Part shown: one piece after another, positions 12,201 to 22,897 of the stretch
How positions within the stretch are numbered: position 1 is the first letter of the stretch
How the letters are laid out: each line of letters begins with the position of its first letter
NCBI GenBank assembly: GCA_037952775.1
Contig: JBANAY010000004.1
Span: 2,728,001 to 2,792,000, forward strand
Direction of reading: 5' to 3'
Length of the DNA: 64,000 nucleotides
Origin: Clonostachys chloroleuca
Taxonomy: Eukaryota; Ascomycota; Sordariomycetes; Hypocreales; Bionectriaceae
Made by a program: the position numbers and the translations under genes
The notes under the pieces: model-generated
Databases searched by the model: none
The model's input: the letters and a program-made list of their open reading frames with translations, nothing else
Told to the model about the DNA's origin: nothing

Positions 12201-13802
12201 CTGCTGTTTGCCGCCAGCATTTCCGTGACGTGCAGCGCAGTGAGCCCTTGGCTTCTTGGCATTGGCTGGGAGGAGTGTAGGTGAGCCGAGCTGAGTGGGA
12301 GGCTGGTGGCCAGTGGATTGGCGACAACGGGCTCGGACGACGTGCTTTGGCTGGTTGTTTGCTTTTTCTGCACTCACGCCGGCCTCCTGCTCGGAGATAG
12401 GAAGATCTGAGGGTGCTGGTTGGTGGTGGCGGTGATAGGTACTGCACCAGTGGTGGTAGCGCTGCCTACCCTCCCTACCAGCTGGGTGTGATGATGATGA
12501 CCGCCTGTGCAGTGATTCCTTGGAATCAAGTGTGCATGAAGTTCTCCTGGCTGTTACATCACCGCATTAGGGAGAGTCGGATGCCCGCTCCTTGTAACAT
12601 CATGTGTGGTCAAGCCCGTAGATAGTCTGATTCTGGGCAATGCAAGTGTCAGGCCGGGAACAGCAGGTACGTATTTCTCGTAACACAAGTTTGATATCCA
12701 GTCCCTTCTGGCGGCGATCAAGCCCAGGACCAGCTCGCACACAGGTGCAAGGTGCCGTGCTGGGCCATTGGGCGGTCAGTCACCTGATGGCCTGAGGCAG
12801 TCCGGGTTTGAGGCCGGGCTGGCGTTGGGAGGGGGTCTGCCCGCCCAAACGTACGCGGCGGCGGGCACTTCCAGGGTCAAGATTCAGGCTTGGGCTCACG
12901 CTCGGGGCCAAGTTAGGCACCTGGTTAGGCGTCGTTCTGGGTTTGGCCAAGGCCGCCCGCTGTATTTCCCCTTCCCTTTCTGCCCTTTCTGCTTCGCCTC
13001 CCCGCCCCTCCCTTGCCGCCGGCGCCCTTGCTGAACTTGACTCCTCTCCACATCACCTGCCCACCTACTCTTTCCTTTTTTCCACCTCCCTCCATTCATC
13101 CTTCTTCCTCAACACACCGCACACACTTCTTCCTCCCGCCTCCCCTTTGTTCACCTCCGAACGCTCGACCCGGCCGCTCTAATAATCAACCATTTCCTGC
13201 CCCCAAAGCACACCACTGCAGTGTGCTCGCATTCATCGTCACGCAGCTTCGGTCGGCCGCTGGAGCGTTGAATTGACTTTTCCGCCTTCTCGGTCGTGAG
13301 AGGAACTCAATCTTAACCTGCAACTCTTTGGCCTTCTAGTCCGCATCGGCGGCTCTGCACGCACGCCAATTTTAACCGCCAATATTTCCCTCCTTGCCTG
13401 CAGGTAGGTCAGATGGTTTTTGTTTGCGTGTTCCTTTTTTTAGCCCCCCCCCCCCCTATAAGCATTCAGTCCTGTTTTTTTCGTGTTCAGCCATTATGTC
13501 ACCATTGTTGGGAAATGTGGTCGGGCCACCATTTTCCTCATCTTTGTTTTTCCCGATCCTAGCATTCTCTTCTAGTAGAACATATCCTTGCCTTCAAGCC
13601 TTTTTCTTTTTTTGCCAACACATCAACCCCCCTTTGGTTCGTCAAAACCCCAACCTTCACTTGAATAATTTGGCCTTCCTCCACACCCATTAATTCACAT
13701 CGTTGGATCTTCGATACTAATATTCCATCATCAGCAATCTTGCCGCAGAGACACCAGCTTCACGAAATTCGATAGAACGAACTTCCGACAACAACCGCAA
13801 AG
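9292..13802. other. Long intergenic region upstream of casein kinase I
   Basis: About 4.5 kb without a supportable gene. Open frames of 60-129 codons occur on both strands but none has domain-like composition or good splice continuity. The region near 10080-10140 has a GGTACC-type palindrome. From about 12950 to 13700 the plus strand is heavily CT-rich, consistent with the promoter and leader of the downstream kinase. A leader intron may run from a GTAGGT donor near 13405 to a CCGCAG acceptor near 13748. Confidence 0.5.
13444..13456 (+). repeat. Poly(C) tract of 13 nt
   Basis: Uninterrupted run of 13 C in the probable leader of the casein kinase gene, directly after a T run. Confidence 0.9.
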
Positions 13803-15285
13803 ATGACAACCATGGTATGATTGCACCCCAACTCATCAAGTCCGTTTCATTGTTGGGGAGGGGGTTCGGGCAGCTCAGGCTGAACAAGTCGGTCAATCTG
13901 TGAAGAGCTTAAATGCCCTCCCCAATCCCATGTTCACAATCTTGCCCGTACAAATTCTTCAAGATTGCACCTTGCTGACCACGTCAATCATAGGATCTTC
14001 GCGTCGGTAACAAATACCGCATCGGTCGCAAGATCGGTTCCGGTTCTTTTGGTGATATTTATCTCGGCACTAACATCATCTCCGGTGAGGAGATTGCTAT
14101 CAAGCTTGAGTCTGTCAAGGCCAAGCACCCTCAGCTTGAATATGAAGCCCGCGTCTACAAGTCCCTCGCCGGTGGAGTTGGTATTCCCTTCGTTCGTTGG
14201 TTCGGAACCGAGTGTGACTACAATGCCATGGTCCTGGATCTCCTTGGCCCCAGTCTGGAGGATCTTTTCAACTTCTGCAACCGAAAGTTTTCTTTGAAGA
14301 CTGTCCTCCTTCTTGCTGACCAGCTGATTTCTCGCATCGAGTACATCCATGCCAAGTCGTTCATTCACCGTGATATCAAGCCCGATAACTTCCTGATGGG
14401 CATTGGCAAGCGTGGAAACCAGGTCAACGTCATCGACTTCGGTCTTGCCAAAAAGTACCGCGACCCCAAGACCCACTTCCACATTCCTTACAGAGAGAAC
14501 AAGAACCTTACTGGTACCGCTCGATATGCCTCGATCAACACCCACCTTGGTGTTGAGCAATCTCGCCGCGATGATATGGAGTCCCTTGGATATGTCATGC
14601 TCTACTTCTGCCGAGGATCTCTTCCCTGGCAGGGACTTAAGGCTGCCACCAAGAAGCAGAAGTATGACCGTATCATGGAGAAGAAGATGACCACACCTAC
14701 CGAGGTCCTTTGCCGTGGCTTCCCCAACGAGTTCGCCATCTACCTCAACTACACTCGATCCCTCCGATTCGACGACAAGCCGGACTACAGCTACCTCCGT
14801 AAGATTTTCCGCGACCTCTTCGTCCGTGAAGGATTCCAGTACGACTACGTCTTCGATTGGACCGTGTACAAGTACCAGAAGAACGCCCAGGCCATTGCCC
14901 AGGCCACCGGACAGGCCAATGACGACGAAGAGAAGGCCCGTGCCGCCCGTGCCAATGCTGCTGCTGGACAGTCTGGAGCTGCCAAACCCAATGCTATTCC
15001 CAGCTCTCGCCGCAAGATGCTCGAACGTGGATCTGGTGCTGGCGTTGACACTCCGGATACCAACCGTGCCATCGGTGGAAGCGACAGGATGTGAGTCTCT
15101 TGCAAGCCAACCCAAGGCTATTTCCTTGTAAGGAATTCATTTTCCTTCGCGCGTTTAGTGTGCTTTGATACCGCTGGCCGAAGGAAATTTGCTGACAACT
15201 ATTGCTGACTCAGTGGACAATGAACAGGCTTCGCTCAGCATCAAAAGGAGCTGGCTATGCCTCCGGGAGCTACCGTCCTAAATGA
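13803..15285 (+). CDS. ck-1a: Casein kinase I, clock/DNA-repair type (CK-1a/Hrr25/Hhp1-like)
   Basis: Exons 13803-13814, 13994-15090 and 15228-15285 encode 388 aa. The first exon carries only four codons (MTTM). The kinase domain spans about residues 8-280: glycine loop [10 protein letters not shown], catalytic HRDIKPDN near residue 129, DFG near 151, and the CK1-specific SIN in place of APE ([11 protein letters not shown]). The C-terminal tail of about 100 residues is rich in Ala, Gln and Asn and ends in SGSYRPK. This Ser/Thr kinase prefers primed or acidic sites. Orthologues phosphorylate FRQ in Neurospora and act in vesicle traffic, ribosome maturation and DNA repair in yeasts. Introns are 179 and 137 nt. 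The last intron has two usable acceptors (see findings). A 375-codon frame on the opposite strand is a shadow of this gene. Confidence 0.95.
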
Positions 15286-17529
15286 TGTGTGAATTAGCCC
15301 TCCTTTTTTTTTTCTTTCTTTACCCACTTGAGACTCTCGAAGCGGCGGCACGTGGGCAACAAATCCGTATACTTTTCCTTAAGCGAGGACGCCACCCATG
15401 ACGACTACAATGTCTTTGGGACCTCTGCTGGAATTGCTTGATTGACCCGACTGTCACCTATTCCACTGGTTATCGACAACGAACGCCCCGCCCGGTCTCA
15501 TACTACGCACTGCTTTATCTTGTTCTTCGACGTATCAGGGGAAACTTTTCACGAATTCAACACATGGCTCGGATGATTTTGAGTGGCAACATAGGTTTTG
15601 ACTTGGCAGGGTTATCCTCTGTCTCCACAACCTATGTTGCTACTTGATTTCTATCTGAACGGCACGTCCGGTACTTTTGATCCCAGGAGTACCAGAAGGT
15701 TAGAAACGGGGGGGGGGCTAGTTTGTAGCTCTTCTAAGTCATCTGACCCGTGCGACTTATAAGTGACCCAGGAGATGGATCTGGTTATGAGAGTGCTGGC
15801 CTTTGTCGCTCTCTGCCATCCGCCTCAGTCGTTGCGGTACAGCTGCGTTACTACCCGACATTTCCTTCTTTTCCTACTTAGTTAATTCTTACTCGGTTGC
15901 ACTTTCTTATTTTCTCAGTTTCTAATTTGGCATTCGACTCGCGCTCCGGGTCCGGCTTCTGGGGAGGTAATCATCGGGGACGAGATTTGGTTACAAAGCA
16001 TGGACCACGACGCCTGTAGGCTACGGTTGTTACTTCAACTACCATGGCTCTATGGCTACCAACTCATGGCGAGTATTGTTATGGTATCTTACAGGCGAGG
16101 AGCGGGAGCGGCAGACGCATCAACCTATCTTGGCGAACAGATATACGCTTGGTAGCCTTGAGGGTTGGAGGTAAAATTGAGCCAACACATATTGGGTTCC
16201 ACTGAGTTTGAGATTTCTTGTCCCTCTAATTAACAGAGATTGCTTGGGTTGAACCGAGTTAAGCTAGGAACGGCGTACCTAGCCATTTCTTTGAAGGGAC
16301 ATGACAAGACCAGACCAGATCGTCCCAGTACTTTGTTACCAGTCGTTAGAACAAAGCAATACATTTTTTCCCTATGTCATGTTGACTGCGACCCCTTACA
16401 ATATAAAATATTGAATGACTAAGTAGTTCTATGACCGTCAGTTTGTCGTGAGAGTACTCAGGCATATGTCGGTTTCAAACCAACAGTATATGACGTATTG
16501 GCGGAGGGACTCACCGCCCACATGAACTCCGAGTGGGGAACCAGTACATAGCTGCTTGGTCACCGCACCTTTCCAGAAACCAGCAACTAGTTATGTGAGA
16601 GTAAAGGCGGCGTACATGATGGGTTTTTAGGCTTCCCCGGTTTAGCGAACAAACGGGTTGGTACCTCTACACAAACACGTGAGCGTGCTTCGTTTTCTTC
16701 GTGGAAGCAACATTCAAGGCCCACCAGTTGACACCGGTGGAGAGACATGCAGCTGCAAACACGAACCGGCGTCCGTTAGGCTAGCACTGGGCTGGGGAGA
16801 TGTGCGGTGGGGAGATGGTTGCGTGACTCTCTGGCTGACCGATCCCAAGGCTAGCAATCGAGCACGAGGCAGGTGCAGGTGAGTTGCGATGATCCCCACT
16901 ACTGGCCAATGGTTCCATCTACTGTCTGCCTCGACAGTCCTTTGCCGTTGAACAACGCAGTTTGGACGTTCTGGACATTCATGGGTCCGTTGCCTCGAGC
17001 ATGCTCACAGTTGTGATGCAGAATTGCAATCACACCACCTGAATGCCCAGGGTCGGTACGTGCTTTTCTGCCTTTCCGCAAACCACAACGCCTAACATCA
17101 GCAGCAATTCAGCGCGAGATACCTGGTACTTGTGGAGCAGGGATGACGAGGGCGCAGCAGCCACCCACATCCCGATGGCCCTGCGGCGCTGTTGGTTGGT
17201 GAATAGGCATTCTGAGCTCCATTTTTTAGGCTGGCTGCCACAGCGCCTAGAGCGGATAAATACCCTGCCTACCCTAGTCTTGACCTTCTATATTACTGTC
17301 GGAATGCCATCCATTACCTGCCATCACAAGCCAATCTTGTCCGGCAGTCTCCCCGCCATATCGTAGCTACACACCTGTCACTCTCTTCAACCGACCTGCA
17401 TATTCGCATGTAGAACTCAGGACTCGCTGGGAACAAGGGTCTCTCGTTTTTATTCGAAGCCCCTCCTCCCACCCGCTTCCTTGGCCTTCTTAACCTCCTC
17501 TCCTCTACCTCACCGACCTAACCCTAGTG
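15286..17529. other. Intergenic region between CK1 and the 5-phosphatase
   Basis: The first few hundred bases are the likely CK1 3' UTR. A run of 10 G sits at 15708-15717. Only short unconvincing frames are present. The final 200 bases are CT-rich promoter/leader for the next gene. Confidence 0.5.
15708..15717 (+). repeat. Poly(G) tract of 10 nt
   Basis: Uninterrupted run of 10 G in intergenic sequence downstream of casein kinase I. Confidence 0.85.
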
Positions 17530-19033
17530 ATGCCGTCCACAACATCACCTCAAGACGAAATGGCGCCCTCCACCTTGGATCTGCTGGTGATCACATTCAA
17601 TTGCGCCAAGGCGCTGATCAATCCCCCCATATTTGCAGGCCATTTGCAAACCAGCTTCAGTCAAAATGCCTCTAGCCTACCCGATTTAGTTGTTTTGTAA
17701 GAACTTCTTCCTGCCAACTCTGTGTTCTCGTGGCACCAAACGTATTCGCACAGCTAGAGCTCGTGGCTGACACATGGTTTCACCCGGAAGTTCTCTGCAG
17801 GAGGTTGCACCCATGAGTTACTCGTTCATCGGTGGTTATTTCCTCAGTCCCTATTTCCAACGATTCGAGGATGCGCTCAACCTTGCCGCTCTCCAGTTCG
17901 AAGACGATAGACAAGAGGTTGTTTCCGTCACACGCACAGAACAACCCAAGAAGCCATACACCTTAGTTCGAGCCAGGAATGTAGGCTACACGGCCATTTT
18001 ATTCTTCGCCCGAGATCCAGACCGTCTACACAACATACAAGAAGCAGAAGTTGGATTCGGCGCTGCCGAGATGGGGAACAAGGGTGCAGTTGGCATCAGA
18101 GCTTTGTTTGAGGGTGCGGCAGGAAAGGAGACCGAGGTTACATTTATTGCCACTCATTTGGCTGCAATGGAATGGAATCTGGCAAGGAGAAATGCGAACT
18201 GGGCCGCCATTGTGAGGGGTATGACCTTTGAGAATCCGGAGGTTGTGATCGAAAAGCACCGGGAGGCAAGCCCGGCGTCTTCGGAGGACGACAACGAGGC
18301 GGAAACGGCAGGGCTTCTCCATGATGAGCAGCATGTCGACCTACAGCGCCAACTTCATGATATATCCGTCTTCAAACCATCCTCCCACCTCTTCGTTGCG
18401 GGAGACTTGAACTACCGCATCTCCACCACGTCCCCGCCGCCGGGTGCTGCCTTTCCTTCCCTCGACCCTGAATCCGAAAACCACTACCTCTCTTTCCTGT
18501 CTCGTGACCAGCTCACTCGCGAACGCAAGGCTAACCGGACCCTTCACGGCCTGAGCGAAGCAGAAATCAATTTTCCACCTACCTACAAGTATGATATCAA
18601 GCCGGGCAGCGAGGATGAGAACCCTGAGTGGTCCTTTGCTCCCCATCGATATCCGAGCTGGACCGACCGCGTGCTGTATCTTGATACACCCTCTCCCAGC
18701 GATGAATCCGTCCAAATCGTCGCATACAATGCTATGCCCGTAGTCGCAACCAGCGATCACCGTCCTGTGTTCCTCCGTGCATCGGTTCCGCTGATAGAAC
18801 CTGCAACCCTAGCCAGGAGCCTCACAGGCGCAGATCAATCAGATCCTAGGGTACGGCTACCAGTCGAGATCGACCCAGAGGCTTGGGAGAGGAGAGTAGC
18901 TGCGCGCAGGAAGGAGACAATCGTTGGGTGGACGAGCTTCATCTGGAGCACCCAGCAAGGCGCCATGATTCTGGGAACAGTCGTGGCGCTTGCAGCTGGG
19001 TGCTACTGGTTCCTTGCAGGGGCAAGCACATGA
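17530..19033 (+). CDS. inp54: Inositol polyphosphate 5-phosphatase, C-terminal tail anchor (Inp54-like)
   Basis: Two exons, 17530-17696 and 17791-19033 (94-nt intron, CTGAC branch), encode 469 aa. The exonuclease/endonuclease/phosphatase fold is marked by an N-terminal TFNCAKA strand, SLQEVAP with the metal-binding Glu, FVAGDLNYRI near residue 256, PSWTDRVLY near 343 and SDHRPV near 376. The two signature motifs of Mg-dependent 5-phosphatases, GDxNYR and PxWxDR, are intact, so activity on PI(4,5)P2 or related phosphoinositides is expected. The last 25 residues form one hydrophobic helix (MILGTVVALAAGCYWF) with a very short tail, as in tail-anchored ER yeast Inp54. There is no SAC domain or C2 domain. 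It converges with the PKA gene, with 719 bp between stop codons. Confidence 0.9.
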
Positions 19034-19752
19034 GTAACATATCTTGCCTCTTGTGCTTCCAGTCTTGTTTTTGTACGGATGTTTTTGATGCTTGCCCCCC
19101 GTTTCAAGTTATCGCTATTTTCCACTTATTTCCTGGGCTGGGTTTGCTTTATGGATATACGGCATGTAACAATAGAGAGAGCTGGGCGAATACGGTTCTT
19201 TTTCGTAGTAGAAGGATAACAGGCAGGCTTGGGGAGCTCAACATCAATTTTGTCGGTGGTTCAAGGAACTGTAATAAAATAGAGAAGATGGATTGGATGC
19301 TAGATCAATAGATTCCATCGAGTTTCAAGGCAGCGTTCATCTGTTGACCCCATCAAAGAAGGGCGGCAGCAAGTTGTGAGGGGGATGGGAAACCCCCAAT
19401 GTATTAGCGGTTGGTTCATCATACTAAATTATCATCTCGAAAGCTTAGACAGGATAAAGTCCTGAAAGAGGGTAAAAAGAAAAAAAGAAAGAAAAGCAAA
19501 CCCGAAATAGAAGGGTAAGAAATCATCACAACGCCAGGCCCATCTTTCCGTAGCAATTGCCACCCAACGGTCATGTCCCGCTTCCTCCAGCGCTCTGTTG
19601 GATAAACAGGGTCAAAGAAACAGCCAATACGCTAGGTTAAAAAAAAAGGAAGTAAAAAAGGACCTGCTTTTTGGCCACCTGTTCGTATCGTACATATCTC
19701 ATTTCGCAAGAATCATAGCATTCTTCTTATTGCCTCTCCTCGTGCTTCAGGT
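19034..19752. other. Convergent 3' region between 5-phosphatase and PKA genes
   Basis: No gene seen. The interval holds the 3' ends of two convergent genes and several A-rich stretches around 19480-19500 and 19640-19650. Confidence 0.6.
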
Positions 19753-21089
19753 TCAAAAATCTCGGAAGTACTGATCATACCTCTCAGCCATCTCGGTAGA
19801 GTAGTCGTCTCTCCGGCCATCATCCTCGGGGTATATGTCGAAGCACTGGGCATCACCAGGCCAGCGCACTGGTGGGATGATGGGCCCTCTGTGGCGGCGA
19901 TGATATATGTCGTCCCAATTTAGGTCTCGGAAGAAGGGGTGTTCCTTGACACGCCGGGAGCCGCCGCTAATATTTCCCAGCCTCTTTGACCGGTCAACGG
20001 TGCAAAGAGAAAGGATGAGGTCCTGTGCTTCTGGTGATATTGGGGGGTTTTGAGGGAACAACACGGGCTTTTCGACGATTCTGGATCAGGTTAGTACCGC
20101 GATTTCATATATCTCCCCTCTCAAACATTGTAGGATATAAGAAGAACAAGAAAGTGACATACTGCTTGTATATTTCAATGGGATTTTGGTGCCAGAAAGG
20201 AGGGTATCCTGTGAGGAACTCGTACACCAGGATGCCGAGAGCCCACCAGTCTACCGCTGCTGTGTGACCCTTGTTATGGATTACCTCCGGCGCCAGATAC
20301 TCGGGAGTCCCGCATAGTGTGTATGTTTCTACGGGTCGGTCCCCCTGGTGCCCGAGTCTTTTTGCAAATCCAAAGTCGACAAACTTGATGTGGCCATCCG
20401 CATCCAGCAGAAGGTTTTCCGGTTTGAGGTCTCTGTAGGCCACGCCGCCCTGATCTTCGTGCAGATACTGTAGCACAAGAACGATCTCAGCTGCGTAAAA
20501 ACGTGCCGTGGGCTCATCAAACCGGCGAAATTTCCGTAAATAGCTGAAAAGCTCGCCTCCGGGCACGTAGTCGAGGACCATGTATAGGGAATCACGGTCC
20601 GCGAAAGTGGCACGCAAGTTGGTGATGAAGGGATGCCCTGCGACATCAGCGAGGATTGCCCGCTCATGGCGGACGTGGTCAATCTGCTTGAGTTTGATCA
20701 CCTCTGTCTTCCTCAGGATCTTCATGGCATAGTACTTGATGTTTGACTGGTCGGCGCTCTGCGGGTTGGAGCCAGCGGGGCACACCAGACATACTCGAGC
20801 AAATGTCCCTGCAAATGTGGGGGTCAGCCACCTCTGGTGATGTGCAATTAAATGGTTGACGCAATGCGATGACGGGTGTGGGTGAGAGCGAACCTGTGCC
20901 CAAGGTGCGAACGAGCCTAAAGTCGTTCAGTTCGAACTTGCGGGTGGGTGGTAAAGGCTCTACATTGCGATCACCGGCTTCTGCCATGGCGCTCTCGTTG
21001 ACACTGTGGATGGCAGCGTGGGATGCCGACGCAGGCGATATTCCGGCCGATAGGTCTGGGACCTGTGTCTTTGCGACGGTGGCTGCCAT
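19753..21089 (-). CDS. pkac-2: cAMP-dependent protein kinase catalytic subunit, second type (PkaC2-like)
   Basis: On the minus strand three exons, 21089-20894, 20808-20163 and 20080-19753, encode 389 aa. A 50-residue leader is followed by the AGC kinase domain: FRLVRTLGTGTFARV glycine loop near 64, AMKILRK lysine, AYRDLKPEN near 188, DFG near 209, and activation loop TLCGTPEYLAPEV with the PDK1-site Thr. The C-terminal AGC tail ends in YFRDF, the hydrophobic motif FxxF in PKA style at the extreme C-terminus. Introns are 85 and 82 nt with TACTAAC-type or CTGAC branches. The short N-terminus without a long Gln-rich extension is like the secondary PKA subunit of filamentous fungi, so I chose that paralogue; distinguishing it from the main subunit needs a tree. 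It diverges from the Rab GAP gene. Confidence 0.88.
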
Positions 21090-22897
21090 GTGGACTAGCG
21101 AAAACGGCTCCTGGTCACCCTAGACCGTGTCGCTCGAGGCCGGTTACGTATGTGCCGTGCCCTTTTCTCTGTCCTTCTCGTGATGCTGAGCCGGGGGTTC
21201 GGGCGGTTCAGGCAAAATCCATAACCAACTGAAGCTGGGAGAAGGTCAGGAGGAGGGGTCACCCAGGTGAGAGAGCAGGTGTGATGGAACGGTTCGGTTG
21301 GACCCGGTGTTATGCTGTACCGCTCGTGTGCACTGGCCAAGGCGCACGGGACTGGCTGTGACGGAGACGAAGCTATTAATACCTCAATTGGGAGTGAGAA
21401 TCGAGTTTTTCTGGCGTTTGCTGTTATACAGAAGTGCGAGGGCTGATATGAGGGGCGGAGAAATGGGGGTCGACAAAGACTCGGCGTCCCAGGACTCGAG
21501 GTAGCACCAAGTGATTATCTGACGGCTGGGAGATGAACGTACAGATCAGGAGTGTCACGGGCGGAGAACGGAGCAGCGAATCAATCGGCTGGCAAGATAA
21601 GGTACACACTACAGAGTAGACTGGTCGACTTGGACAGACAAAGGACGCCTTATTAATGGGCAACCCCCCCCCCCCCCCAAGATAGTAATAGGTACATGGC
21701 ATGGAGGTAATAGTAATAGCGATCCGCCTGGGTCTGGGGGAGGTTCCCTTTGATCGGTCCCGCTCGCCCACGGTATGACGCAAAGGGCAGTCTGGAATTA
21801 AGGGACCCCGCCGGACACTGTATAAGCGCCTCCTGCTGCCATCGCGGCCTCCTCTGAGGTCAGCAACATCTGGCTGGGAGCCGGCATGGGGCGGGGAGTG
21901 TGCATCGGGGGCAAATTGGATTGGACGATTCGTCCAGAAGCGCCAGATCAGTGCTAGATACCTGCAGACGCGTAATGCTGGGCTCGTCGAGACAACGCTC
22001 TGAGATCCTCAAACGCCGATCTCCAGAAGCTCGTTCTGGGGCCGCTGCGCCGTTCTCAGGCTGCCAGGTGTTATTTTAATCGCATAGTTGCCTGGCGCTG
22101 GCGAAAAGGAGGTACCATACTCGACCCGAGGATGAGCACTGTTTCACTAGCCGTCCGATATGGCAGACCAATGAATCCGTGCAACTGCATGGTTGGCGGC
22201 ATAGCATGCAGCTTATTGCTGGCATGAGCAGGGTTAAATCACTTAGGTATGATATATAAGACCATTCCCAGCTCACACATGCCTACGCGGCGACTTCTAT
22301 GCTTGCCAATGTCCTTAAATACAACTATCGGTAAGGGCAGGCCGGGTCCACAGACGCCTTGGCGATGGTGAAAGCTGAAACTCGACGCACTTGAGAATCT
22401 CAAAGGCTGGTGAGCTTCCCTGGGATTGATGTGTTAAGGGGTCTCGGGTGGCGCAGTTGATGTTTGCTGACGGTGCTGGTTTAGTCAGACGCAACCAGCC
22501 ACACGAGCTGTAGATGCAGCCCGGAGAATAGACAAATGGTATCGCAGTAGGTAAGCAGCCCTGCTGAGCTCCACCTGGCGCGGGCAGATAGGTGTACCTT
22601 AGGCGGTAGGGGACTCTAGAGTGTACCTGCCAGGTCTCGACATTCTTAGGCGGGCACCTTAGTGGCGGGCTCCTTGACCCCATACTGGCCAGCTCCAGGT
22701 CCCTTCAACTGCCCCAAGTCAACCGCATTCGTTCTTTCATGGACCTGGCCTCTCCTATAGCCCCCTTCATCCGAGCATCTTGACACCCAATCGTCTCGAA
22801 CTTCCAACTCGGATCTGCCTTGACCTCTCGGCTGCCGAGTTTGCGAACCCTCGTTGTCCATTAAGCGTCGTCATGCGCCGTTGAATGGCCAGGAATC
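21090..22897. promoter_or_regulatory. Divergent intergenic region between PKA and Rab GAP genes
   Basis: 1.8 kb shared upstream region of two divergent genes. It contains a 15-nt C run (21664-21678) and several short frames without support. No individual binding site is claimed. Confidence 0.5.
21664..21678 (+). repeat. Poly(C) tract of 15 nt
   Basis: Uninterrupted run of 15 C in the divergent promoter region between the PKA and Rab GAP genes. Confidence 0.9.

Noticed and set aside
13988..15115. 375-codon frame on the minus strand opposite casein kinase I
   Set aside because: It is the codon-bias shadow of a highly conserved kinase gene, with no domain of its own.
16460..16500. Possible tRNA-like B-box (GGTTTCAAACC)
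   Set aside because: No A-box or cloverleaf could be found around it.
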